Shown here piece by piece: positions 38,819-46,772 of a stretch of DNA of 64,000 nucleotides; the stretch's first letter is position 1, and each line of letters opens with the position of its first letter. The stretch lies in contig JABDAU010000005.1 of assembly GCA_013289045.1 (NCBI GenBank), positions 1-64,000 of the forward strand. The letters run 5' to 3'. Source of the stretch: Bacteroidota bacterium (GTDB lineage Bacteria > Bacteroidota > Bacteroidia > Sphingobacteriales > Sphingobacteriaceae). The position numbers and the translations under genes are program-made. The notes beneath the pieces are model-generated. The model made no database searches. It worked only from the letters and a program-made list of their open reading frames with translations, and had not been told where the DNA came from.

Positions 38819-39400
38819 ATGAAAAAGTATCTATTAAGCGTAGTGCTGCTGGTTGCCGTAAGCATCAGTGCAAAGGCGCAATTCGACGTTGGCGTAAAGG
38901 GCGGCGTCAATTTTTCCAACATCAATGCCGATCAGCTCAACAAATCCACCAAAACCGGCTACCAGGCAGGCGTGTTCCTGCGTGTGGGCAGCGCGTTCTA
39001 TATACAGCCCGAAGCATATGTAGCCAGTACAGGCGGCGATTTCAATTCGAGCAATAACGGCGCCGATTACAGCGCCAGTGTACGTTTTACCACACTGAAT
39101 GTACCCTTATTATTAGGCCACGAGTTTGGCACATCAAGCACTAACTTCAGGGTGATGGTAGGCCCGGTGTATTCTTATAACCTCAGCAAGAACGAAAGCT
39201 TCTCGCAGAATTTCAACAATGCATACCATGATTTTGGCAACTATAACAACAGCACACTCGGCTACCAGGTAGGAGCTGGTGTCGACTTCGCCGGCCTAAC
39301 CGCCGACCTGCGTTACGAAGGCGGCCTCTCCAAACTGAACCCCAATTACGGGCAGCGGGCCAATATATGGTCGGTGAGTATCGGGTTTAAGATATTGTAG
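38819..39400 (+). CDS. outer membrane beta-barrel (PorT-like) protein
   Basis: Signal peptide; FDVGVKGGVNFSNINADQLNKSTKTGYQAGVFLRVG...WSVSIGFKIL. Confidence 0.8.
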   Translation: MKKYLLSVVLLVAVSISAKAQFDVGVKGGVNFSNINADQLNKSTKTGYQAGVFLRVGSAFYIQPEAYVASTGGDFNSSNNGADYSASVRFTTLNVPLLLGHEFGTSSTNFRVMVGPVYSYNLSKNESFSQNFNNAYHDFGNYNNSTLGYQVGAGVDFAGLTADLRYEGGLSKLNPNYGQRANIWSVSIGFKIL

Positions 39401-39582
39401 GATTCGGTATTTAACTGCAGAGGACGCGGAGTTTGAGTTTCGTGACTTTCTTTGTCTGAACCATGATTAAACGGATTAAAGGATTGCCTTTATGTAAATT
39501 CAATTTTAGAGACAAGATTTTGCATGCTAAAAGAGCAAAAAATCCTCTAATCCTAAAATCAAGCGAATCATGGTTCAGATCC

Positions 39583-39665
39583 GCGTTAGGGATTGCAGCG
39601 GATACCGGCCAAGCGCCTAAGGCCTGTGCAGTATGAGCGTAAAGCCCGGCCGCAGGCAACGCCCT
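39583..39665 (+). repeat. dispersed repeat family C copy; head GCGTTAGGGATTGC is the unoccupied best match to the IS110 guides
   Basis: GCGTTAGGGATTGCAGCGGATACCGGCC...GTATGAGCGTAAAGCCCGGCCGCAGGCAACGCCC. Confidence 0.8.
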
Positions 39666-39734
39666 GAATTAGAGATTAGTGATTGGTGATCAGAGATTAG
39701 GAATGAAAGTTATTGATGAAATATTGAATTTTCG

Positions 39735-39811
39735 TTATTCATCACTGGACATTCGATGTTCATTATTCAAAAAATAATATCGGACACCGAATGCTGAATA
39801 TCGAATAATGA
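39735..39811. repeat. period-7 palindromic array
   Basis: TTATTCA TCACTGG ACATTCG ATGTTCA TTATTCA AAAAATA ATATCGG ACACCGA ATGCTGA ATATCGA ATAATGA. Confidence 0.8.
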
Positions 39812-39848
39812 AGTTTGAAAGTTTTAATCTAAAAACCTATAAAAACAG

Positions 39849-39880
39849 TAAAGCCCCTGATGGGCAGGGGCCTTTACTAA
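39849..39880 (-). terminator. terminator downstream of the two tRNA-like genes
   Basis: Reverse strand GTAAAGGCCCCTGCCCATCAGGGGCTTTACTGTTTTT. Confidence 0.7.
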
Positions 39881-39909
39881 CCAATTATAAACCTAAATTA
39901 TGAGAAGAG

Positions 39910-40025
39910 CTGTAGGAGAAGGAATCGAACCTCCACAGAGTGGTTATTCTCATTGCTGAGAGTTTCCCATAGTCTCCGCCACCGCGACAAGGAGGTGTGT
40001 CTGCCAAAAATTTCACCATCCTACA
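39910..40025 (-). tRNA. tRNA-like gene 2 (Leu-like D arm, anticodon-loop TTGTCGC, giant variable arm)
   Basis: Acceptor TGTAGGA/TCCTACA; D arm GTG-AAATTTTTGGCAGA-CAC; T arm GGAGG-TTCGATT-CCTTC; discriminator G; no encoded CCA. Confidence 0.65.
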
Positions 40026-40088
40026 TTTTAATAATTCTAAACCCGGTTTTCCCGCACTGTCTTTCAAATGCGGTCGGCTTAGAAATTG

Positions 40089-40201
40089 CTGTTGGGGAAG
40101 GATTCGAACCTCCACAGAGTAGTTAGCCCGCTTCGGGTTTCCTATGCTCTCCGCCACCGGGACAAGGAGGTGTGTCTGCCAAAAAATTTCACCACCCAAC
40201 A
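40089..40201 (-). tRNA. tRNA-like gene 1 (Leu-like D arm, anticodon-loop TTGTCCC, giant variable arm)
   Basis: Acceptor TGTTGGG/CCCAACA; D arm GTG-AAATTTTTTGGCAGA-CAC; T arm GGAGG-TTCGAAT-CCTTC; discriminator G; no encoded CCA. Confidence 0.65.
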
Positions 40202-40353
40202 TTGTTTTTTTCTTTAAAGAACGCTCAGCAATTGTCATTTGCTTAATACAAATCTAAAGCACTATTCATTTTCTTGCAAATATTTCAACGAAATAATTTT
40301 ATTTTTAGTTTTATTTTAATTAAACTTGTATATTAGTATAGAATTTAAAATTT

Positions 40354-40830
40354 ATGTCCCACAGAAAAGCCCAAAATTTAGAAATTGATAATCTTGATAT
40401 ACAGATTTTATCGATTTTAATGAAAAATGCAACTACGCCGTATACGGAAATTGCAAAAGAACTGATCGTTTCGGGCGGAACCATACACGTGAGGATGAAA
40501 AAGCTGGAGGAGATGGGTGTAATTAAAGGTGCCACACTGGAAGTTGATCCTCAGAAGTTAGGTTATGATATTACTGCTTTCCTTGGGATCTATCTCGAAA
40601 AAGGTTCGCAGTATATTGAGGCCGTGAAACAATTAAAAAATGTAAAAGAAATTGTTGAGTTGCATTACACCACCGGCAGCTGGAGCATTTTCGCCAAAAT
40701 TGTGTGCCATGACACGAGTCATCTGCGCGAGATTTTGAACGAACAGATCCAGGGAATTCCCGGCGTACAACGCACAGAAACATTTATTTCGCTTGAAGAA
40801 AGCATCCGCAGGCAAATCACGCTGGAATAA
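40354..40830 (+). CDS. Lrp/AsnC family transcriptional regulator
   Basis: NLDIQILSILMKNATTPYTEIAKELIVSGGTIHVRMKKLEEMGVIKGATLEVDPQKLGYD. Confidence 0.95.
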   Translation: MSHRKAQNLEIDNLDIQILSILMKNATTPYTEIAKELIVSGGTIHVRMKKLEEMGVIKGATLEVDPQKLGYDITAFLGIYLEKGSQYIEAVKQLKNVKEIVELHYTTGSWSIFAKIVCHDTSHLREILNEQIQGIPGVQRTETFISLEESIRRQITLE

Positions 40831-40862
40831 ACTTTTACATTTTACCGACCCGTTCCGTTTAC

Positions 40863-40894
40863 AAAAACCGCTTCATGACATGAGGCGGTTTTTA
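40863..40894 (+). terminator. intrinsic terminator after lrp-like gene
   Basis: AAAAACCGCTTCATGACATGAGGCGGTTTTTAT. Confidence 0.75.
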
Positions 40895-40922
40895 TGTTTT
40901 ATACTTATATTTAACTATAGAA

Positions 40923-41639
40923 ATGAAATTCCATTTACCGCTATCGCCAATGCAAAATGATTTTTATGGTTCGATTATCGAAACGATAAAAAAATATTAC
41001 CCGATTGGGATTAAAAGTAGCGAGGATGCATATTTTAAATATCCGGGCCAGATTGAATTAGGTGAACTTGTTATTGACAATATCCATAAAGCAAAAAATT
41101 TTAAATCTAGATGGAGGGATTTTGAAAAGCAGCTCCGTACTGATCTGCATAAAAAGATATGGGGCGAGACTTATGCTAGCAAACCAAGCTTTAGCTCCAG
41201 TGTAGTTATAAGGAAATCAAAACGTTTTGACCTGATACACATTAAAAAATTGCATTTCTCAGTTAGCCTTTTAGGGCCTTATTATACTATATACGGCATG
41301 GACGAAACTGCAGTTGTAGATCAAAGAGACGGGCGCGATCTTTTTTACACGGCTTTAAATACTGTAACAGTTTCACCTTATAAAGAATATGAATCCAGTT
41401 TCATTGCTTTGAGAGAGTCAATTGAAAAGCGATTCACTGGTTATAAGTTCATCCCTTTTAAACTGCATTCAATGCTACTTGATAAGCTATGCGATCCCTA
41501 TGATTCTGAAAAAGAGATGACCATATATAGTGCATTGTTTGATGATTTCCTGGATGGCTATAACACAAACAGGAGGCGAGGAGATGATAGTTATGGAACT
41601 GAAGTATGGATTAAACCTAATCAGGGAAATCGCTTTTAA
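40923..41639 (+). CDS. hypothetical protein
   Basis: 238-aa ORF, AT-rich, no recognised motif. Confidence 0.55.
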   Translation: MKFHLPLSPMQNDFYGSIIETIKKYYPIGIKSSEDAYFKYPGQIELGELVIDNIHKAKNFKSRWRDFEKQLRTDLHKKIWGETYASKPSFSSSVVIRKSKRFDLIHIKKLHFSVSLLGPYYTIYGMDETAVVDQRDGRDLFYTALNTVTVSPYKEYESSFIALRESIEKRFTGYKFIPFKLHSMLLDKLCDPYDSEKEMTIYSALFDDFLDGYNTNRRRGDDSYGTEVWIKPNQGNRF

Positions 41640-41668
41640 GATTTTAAATGATTGATGCTTAATATTTA

Positions 41669-41792
41669 GGCTAAAGCCCGAATCGGCTGATAAACCTAAC
41701 CGTTGGCTAAAGCCAAACGGCAATTAAATTATAATTGCCGTCCCATTTATGGGACGGATAACTATTAAAGGATGCATTGGCTTTAGCCGAAT
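41669..41792. repeat. cluster of GGCTAAAGCC elements and three adjacent hairpins
   Basis: CCGTTGGCTAAAGCCAAACGG, GGCAATTAAATTATAATTGCC, CCGTCCCATTTATGGGACGG, TTGGCTTTAGCC. Confidence 0.75.
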
Positions 41793-41881
41793 ATTCTACG
41801 AAATATTTTTAATCGATTTGATTTCTCTGTTCCTTATCTTACGGCTGGAAATAAGTAATTATATTTATAGTAATTGGTTAT

Positions 41882-42109
41882 ATGGACATCCAGACCGAAA
41901 AACTCCAGCTTGTTAAACGTTTACTTGATACGGATGACGAGTTGATCATTAAGCAGGTAAAAGACATTTTTGAAAATCATGAAAAGGATTTTTGGAACGA
42001 GTTACCTGAATTTGTAAAGCAAGGCATTGAGCGCTCGCGCGAACAGGCTGCCCAAGATTTGCTTACCCCGCATGATGAGGTAATGAAAAAATACGAAAAG
42101 TATTTATGA
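41882..42109 (+). CDS. putative type II antitoxin
   Basis: 75-aa acidic helical protein directly overlapping (ATGA) a RelE/ParE-like ORF. Confidence 0.6.
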   Translation: MDIQTEKLQLVKRLLDTDDELIIKQVKDIFENHEKDFWNELPEFVKQGIERSREQAAQDLLTPHDEVMKKYEKYL

Positions 42110-42385
42110 GATTAGCCATTGCCTGGACCGATGAGGCAAAAGAAACCTTTGACTATTTTACAAATTGAAGCTAAGTGGGGCGCAACCATAGCCGGGCGAT
42201 TCGTTAAAGAAACCAATAGAGTTATAGACGCAATTAGCTTGCAGCCATACCTATTTAAATCTTCATTACAAGAAAACGTAAGGCAGGCTTTTATAAGCAA
42301 GCAAACTTCCATGTTTTACGAAGTGCACAGCGCCCATATCACTATTCTATTTTTTTGGGATAACAGGCAAGAGCCGATTGCTTAA
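42106..42385 (+). pseudogene. RelE/ParE-like toxin disrupted by a frameshift
   Basis: MRLAIAWTDEAKETFDYFTN* in one frame continues as IEAKWGATIAGRFVKETNRVIDAISLQPYLFKSS...VRQAFISKQTSMFYEV in another. Confidence 0.65.
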
Positions 42386-42386
42386 T

Positions 42387-44669
42387 TTACAGCTTAAACT
42401 TCCCCTTTAAAGCCGCCAATTTTATCTGCATATCTGTCTCCGGTTCCGGTTCGCGCTTCTTATTCTGGAAATTATTATTCCCACTCTGTTGCTGAACCGG
42501 CTTTTGTGCAGGTTTATAATTATTGTTCGCAGCCGGCTTCGGCTCATTTTCCTTCATGGATAAAGAGATCCGCTTCCGGCCCTCATCCACACCGGTAACC
42601 GTTACTTCCACTTTCTGCGCAACCTTTAACACTTCGTTCGGGTCTTTAATAAAACGGTTAGTGATCTGGCTCAAATGCACCAGTCCATCCTGGTGAACGC
42701 CGATGTCCACAAACGCCCCGAACGCCGTGATATTAGTCACGATGCCCGGTAGTTTCATACCGATTTTCAGGTCGTTAATGGAATTTACGCCATCGGTAAA
42801 GCTGAATTTCTCGAACTGCTCGCGTGGGTCGCGACCGGGTTTGGCCAGCTCGGCCATAATGTCGTTCAGCGTTGGTAGACCCACCGTTTCCGAAGTATAT
42901 TTTTGCAGCGGGACGCTTTTGCGCAGCTTTTCATCGCGTATCAGGTCGTTCACGGTGCATTTCATGTCCAATGCCATTTTCTCCACCAGCTCATAACGCT
43001 CGGGGTGAACGGCGCTTGTATCCAGCGGGTTACCGGCATTATGGATGCGCAAAAATCCTGCGGCCTGCTCAAATGCCTTATCGCCAAGTCGCGGTACTTT
43101 TTTCAGTTGCTCACGTTTCTTGAAAGCGCCGTTTTGGTTACGGTAATCCACAATGTTCTGTGCCAGCTGCGGGCCAAGTCCCGAAACATATGCCAGTATT
43201 TGCTTGGATGCCGTGTTAAGCTCTACGCCTACAGCGTTCACGCAATTGATAACGGTATCATCCAGGGAGGTTTGCAGTTTATTTTGATCAACGTCATGCT
43301 GATATTGCCCTACCCCTATCGATTTTGGATCGATCTTTACCAGCTCGGCCAGTGGATCCATCAAACGGCGACCAATCGACACCGCTCCCCTAACGGTAAT
43401 ATCCTTATCCGGGAATTCGTCCCTTGCCACTTCGGAGGCGGAATAGATGGACGCGCCGCTTTCATTTACCATCACGATGATCGCATCAGGCAAATTCAGG
43501 TCGCGGATAAATACTTCCGTTTCTCTGCCGGCAGTACCGTTGCCGATAGCAATGGCTTCTATCTTATGCTTTTCAAATAAATGGCGCACAGTTTTCTCTG
43601 CCTGTTGCGCCTGACCCGCACCTGTGTGCGGATACACGGCCGTATCTTCCAGCAATTTACCCTGCTCATCCAAACAAGCCACTTTGCAGCCCGTACGGAA
43701 ACCCGGGTCGACAGCCATTACGCGTTTTTGGCCGAGCGGTGCGCCTAACAATAACTGGCGTGCATTTTCGGCGAATACTTTAATGGCTTCTTCATCAGCA
43801 CGTTTTTTGGTGAACAGGCGCACCTCTGTTTCCATAGATGGTTTCAGTAAGCGCTTATAGCCATCCTGTATGGCCAACTGCACCTGCTGCGATGCGGGAT
43901 TATTTCCTTTTACAAACTGGCCTTCCAATATCGCGATAGCATCATCTTCCTGCGGTTTGATATCCAGCCAAAGGATCTCCTCCTTCTCACCGCGGCGCAT
44001 AGCCAGCACGCGATGCGACGGCGCAGTTTTCACCGACTCGGTCCACTCAAAATAGTCTTTATATTTTATCCCGGCTTCTTCCTTACCGGCAATTACTTTC
44101 GATTCAAAAGTACCCTTCTCAATAAACAATTCCCTGATCTTTGTACGGGCTTCTGCATTCTCGCTTATCTGTTCGGCGATGATATCCCGCGCACCTGCCA
44201 ACGCTTCTTCAACAGATGCCACGCCTTTTTCCTCATCTATAAATCCGGCCGCCTCGGCTTCCACATCAAAGCGGCTTTGCTCCCATAGTTTATCAGCCAA
44301 TGGCTGCAGGCCTTTTTCGCGGGCAGCGGTGGCGCGGGTTTTCCTTTTGGGGCGATACGGCAGATAGATATCTTCCAGCGCGACCATGGTTTCGGCTTCA
44401 TTGAGTTGCTTCTCCAGTTCAGGGGTTAGCTTGCCCAGCTCGGTAAGCGACTTGAAGATAGCTTCTCGGCGTTTATCCAGGTCGCGGAGTTGTTGCAGGC
44501 GGTCGCGGATGGCGGTCACCTGTACTTCGTCCAACGTACCGGTCACCTCTTTACGGTAACGGGAAATAAAGGGAACGGTTGCCCCTTCGTCGAGCAATCC
44601 GGCGGTGGCGCTTACCTGTTTCTCACTGATCGAAAGCTCGGCGGCTATTTTTTTGTAATGCGTGGTCAT
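42387..44669 (-). CDS. tex: Tex-like RNA-binding transcriptional accessory protein (S1 domain)
   Basis: VPFISRYRKEVTGTLDEVQV, DPGFRTGCKVACLD, GNGTAGRETEVF, ISIGRRLMDPLAELVKIDPKSIGVGQYQHDV, C-terminal S1. Confidence 0.95.
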   Translation of the reverse strand: MTTHYKKIAAELSISEKQVSATAGLLDEGATVPFISRYRKEVTGTLDEVQVTAIRDRLQQLRDLDKRREAIFKSLTELGKLTPELEKQLNEAETMVALEDIYLPYRPKRKTRATAAREKGLQPLADKLWEQSRFDVEAEAAGFIDEEKGVASVEEALAGARDIIAEQISENAEARTKIRELFIEKGTFESKVIAGKEEAGIKYKDYFEWTESVKTAPSHRVLAMRRGEKEEILWLDIKPQEDDAIAILEGQFVKGNNPASQQVQLAIQDGYKRLLKPSMETEVRLFTKKRADEEAIKVFAENARQLLLGAPLGQKRVMAVDPGFRTGCKVACLDEQGKLLEDTAVYPHTGAGQAQQAEKTVRHLFEKHKIEAIAIGNGTAGRETEVFIRDLNLPDAIIVMVNESGASIYSASEVARDEFPDKDITVRGAVSIGRRLMDPLAELVKIDPKSIGVGQYQHDVDQNKLQTSLDDTVINCVNAVGVELNTASKQILAYVSGLGPQLAQNIVDYRNQNGAFKKREQLKKVPRLGDKAFEQAAGFLRIHNAGNPLDTSAVHPERYELVEKMALDMKCTVNDLIRDEKLRKSVPLQKYTSETVGLPTLNDIMAELAKPGRDPREQFEKFSFTDGVNSINDLKIGMKLPGIVTNITAFGAFVDIGVHQDGLVHLSQITNRFIKDPNEVLKVAQKVEVTVTGVDEGRKRISLSMKENEPKPAANNNYKPAQKPVQQQSGNNNFQNKKREPEPETDMQIKLAALKGKFKL

Positions 44670-44746
44670 ATTTTAAAAACGGACTGCGAAGTTGGCATAC
44701 TTCGGCTAAATATCAAAAAGGAGTTTTTAACAATTGTGGTTATTGC

Positions 44747-45166
44747 TTACGGGCACCGACTTATCCCGGCTTCAATGCCTGCGGCTATCATCCGGCCATA
44801 GCCGTCATCGGCTAAATAAGCTACATAGTTTTTTGCTAAGAGATAATTTTTCTTGGCTGCGGCATGATCACCCAGATCTTCGTACGATTTACCCACATTG
44901 AGGTACAAAGAAGGGTAATAAGGTTTTACAGTATCATCCCCCATAGCCATTGCATGCATTAATGAAATTTCGTTCCACTTCAGGTTTTCGGACTTATCCT
45001 GCTGATGGCGCGCCATGTAATGCGCCGCAACAAATTTCTCAAAATCACTGGAAGCAGTCACCCAGGCCTTTTCAAATAAATCTTTCGCAGCATCATTTTC
45101 CTCCGCCTCGGCCATCATGCCTTCGGCACAAAGTTTTACCACGGGGTTTTCATGATCAAATTGCAT
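44747..45166 (-). CDS. TPR-like hypothetical protein
   Basis: KDLFEKAWVTASSDFEKFVAAHYMAR..., SYEDLGDHAAAKKNYLLAKNYV. Confidence 0.55.
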   Translation of the reverse strand: MQFDHENPVVKLCAEGMMAEAEENDAAKDLFEKAWVTASSDFEKFVAAHYMARHQQDKSENLKWNEISLMHAMAMGDDTVKPYYPSLYLNVGKSYEDLGDHAAAKKNYLLAKNYVAYLADDGYGRMIAAGIEAGISRCP

Positions 45167-45174
45167 TGGCTGAT

Positions 45175-46080
45175 CTATTTGTTCAGCCAGCCATTAGCAT
45201 CCATCCACTCCTGCAGCCTGTCGAACCAGTAATCTTTAGTTGTGGCATTATGCAAACCAAACCCGTGCCCACCTGCTGTATAAATATGCATTTCGGCTTT
45301 CACTTTATTTTGCAGCAGCGCATCATAAAACATCAGCGAATTTTGTACCGGTACGGTGTTATCATCTTCGGCGTGCACTAAAAAGGTGGGCGGCGTTTCG
45401 GCGGTAATTTGCTTTTCATTACTATACAGGTCGATCGATTGCTGCGAAGGACTTGTTCCGATCAAATTCTCGCGCGAGCCTATATGCGCAAAGCCCCCAA
45501 AAGTGATCACGGGATAAATCAGCGCCATAAAATCAGGGCGCAGGCTGATATTTTCCTTATCTTCTATAGCGGGTTTATCAAAATGTGTCCCTAATGTAGA
45601 AGCCAAATGGCCGCCGGCAGAGAAGCCGATCACGCCAACCTTCATTGGGTCAACGTTCCACTCCTTCGCATTTTTGCGGATCATCACCAATGCCGATTGC
45701 GCATCCTGCAGCGGACCGATAGTTTTATCAACCATAATACTGTCGCTGGGCAGGCGGTATTTCAATACAAAAGCTGCAACGCCAATTTTATTAAATGCGC
45801 GGGCTATGGAATCACCCTCGTGCCCCATTGCCACGCCGGAATACCCGCCGCCGGGAATAACCAGCACAGCAGTATGCGCCGAACCACCCTTCAATAAATA
45901 AGGCGTTAATGTTGGGATGGATACCTTTGTAACGCCGCCCCACTCGTTAAGGTTTTCTTTGTAGGTTGAAGGTGCGGGCTTTGAATTCGGGATACCGTTT
46001 GGGTATAGCGGAGTTGGGGTTTGGGCGGATAGTCCGCCTGCAATTATTGATAACATTAGTAACAGGGCTGCAAACTTCAT
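45175..46080 (-). CDS. alpha/beta hydrolase (acetyl-xylan-esterase-like), secreted
   Basis: VLVIPGGGYSGVAMGHEGDSIA, GVIGFSAGGHLAST, VHAEDDNTVP. Confidence 0.87.
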   Translation of the reverse strand: MKFAALLLMLSIIAGGLSAQTPTPLYPNGIPNSKPAPSTYKENLNEWGGVTKVSIPTLTPYLLKGGSAHTAVLVIPGGGYSGVAMGHEGDSIARAFNKIGVAAFVLKYRLPSDSIMVDKTIGPLQDAQSALVMIRKNAKEWNVDPMKVGVIGFSAGGHLASTLGTHFDKPAIEDKENISLRPDFMALIYPVITFGGFAHIGSRENLIGTSPSQQSIDLYSNEKQITAETPPTFLVHAEDDNTVPVQNSLMFYDALLQNKVKAEMHIYTAGGHGFGLHNATTKDYWFDRLQEWMDANGWLNK

Positions 46081-46085
46081 GGTTA

Positions 46086-46772
46086 TTAAGACTTTATCGA
46101 TCGGTAAAAATTGTCCTTGTAAGTATCCGATACCGGGATAAGCTGGTCGTTGATCCTTATCCTGTCCTTTTCGATACTGTTTATTTTACCCAAAGCTATA
46201 ATAAATGATTTATGTACCCTGCAAAAATTTTCCTTTGGCAGCTCATTTTCCAGGTCGCCGAAGGTTTCAGGGGTCATGATCCTTTTGCCGGGCAGGTGCA
46301 GGCAGCGGTAATCGCGCATACCTTCTATAAACAGGATGTCGTCCAGGTTTACTTTCTCCAGCCTGTACTCGGTTTTCACAAATATGAAGGTCTTGCGGCT
46401 GTTCTTTGGGGTCGAAATATGCTTGTCGTAAACCTTGGTTACTGCCTGCATAAAACGCTCGAACGTGTAGGGCTTCAGCAGATAGTCGGCCACGTTTAGG
46501 TCGAAACCTTTTAGTGCATATTGATCAAAAGCGGTTGTGATGATCACATCCGGGCGGTTATTGATGGATTCGAGCAATTGGATGCCGGTGAAACCATCCA
46601 TCTGGATGTCCAGGAACAATAAGTCGACCTTTTCCGACTTCAAAAACCCGATGGCCTCGATAGCATTATCAAAACAATGCAGCAATTTCAGGAACGGCGC
46701 CTTCAGCACAAATTCTTTTATGCGTTCCATTGCCAGGGGCTCATCCTCAATTATTACACAGTTAATTATCAT
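46086..46772 (-). CDS. LytTR-family response regulator
   Basis: VIIEDEPLAMERI, LLFLDIQMDGFTGIQLL, LytTR region ILFIEGMRDYRCLHL...NFCRVHKSFIIAL. Confidence 0.93.
   Translation of the reverse strand: MIINCVIIEDEPLAMERIKEFVLKAPFLKLLHCFDNAIEAIGFLKSEKVDLLFLDIQMDGFTGIQLLESINNRPDVIITTAFDQYALKGFDLNVADYLLKPYTFERFMQAVTKVYDKHISTPKNSRKTFIFVKTEYRLEKVNLDDILFIEGMRDYRCLHLPGKRIMTPETFGDLENELPKENFCRVHKSFIIALGKINSIEKDRIRINDQLIPVSDTYKDNFYRSIKS

Noticed and set aside
39910-40201. Ordinary tRNA-Asp or tRNA-Leu pair
   Set aside because: Nominal GTC anticodon conflicts with Leu-like D arm, the anticodon stem has a central mismatch, and the variable arm is far too large.
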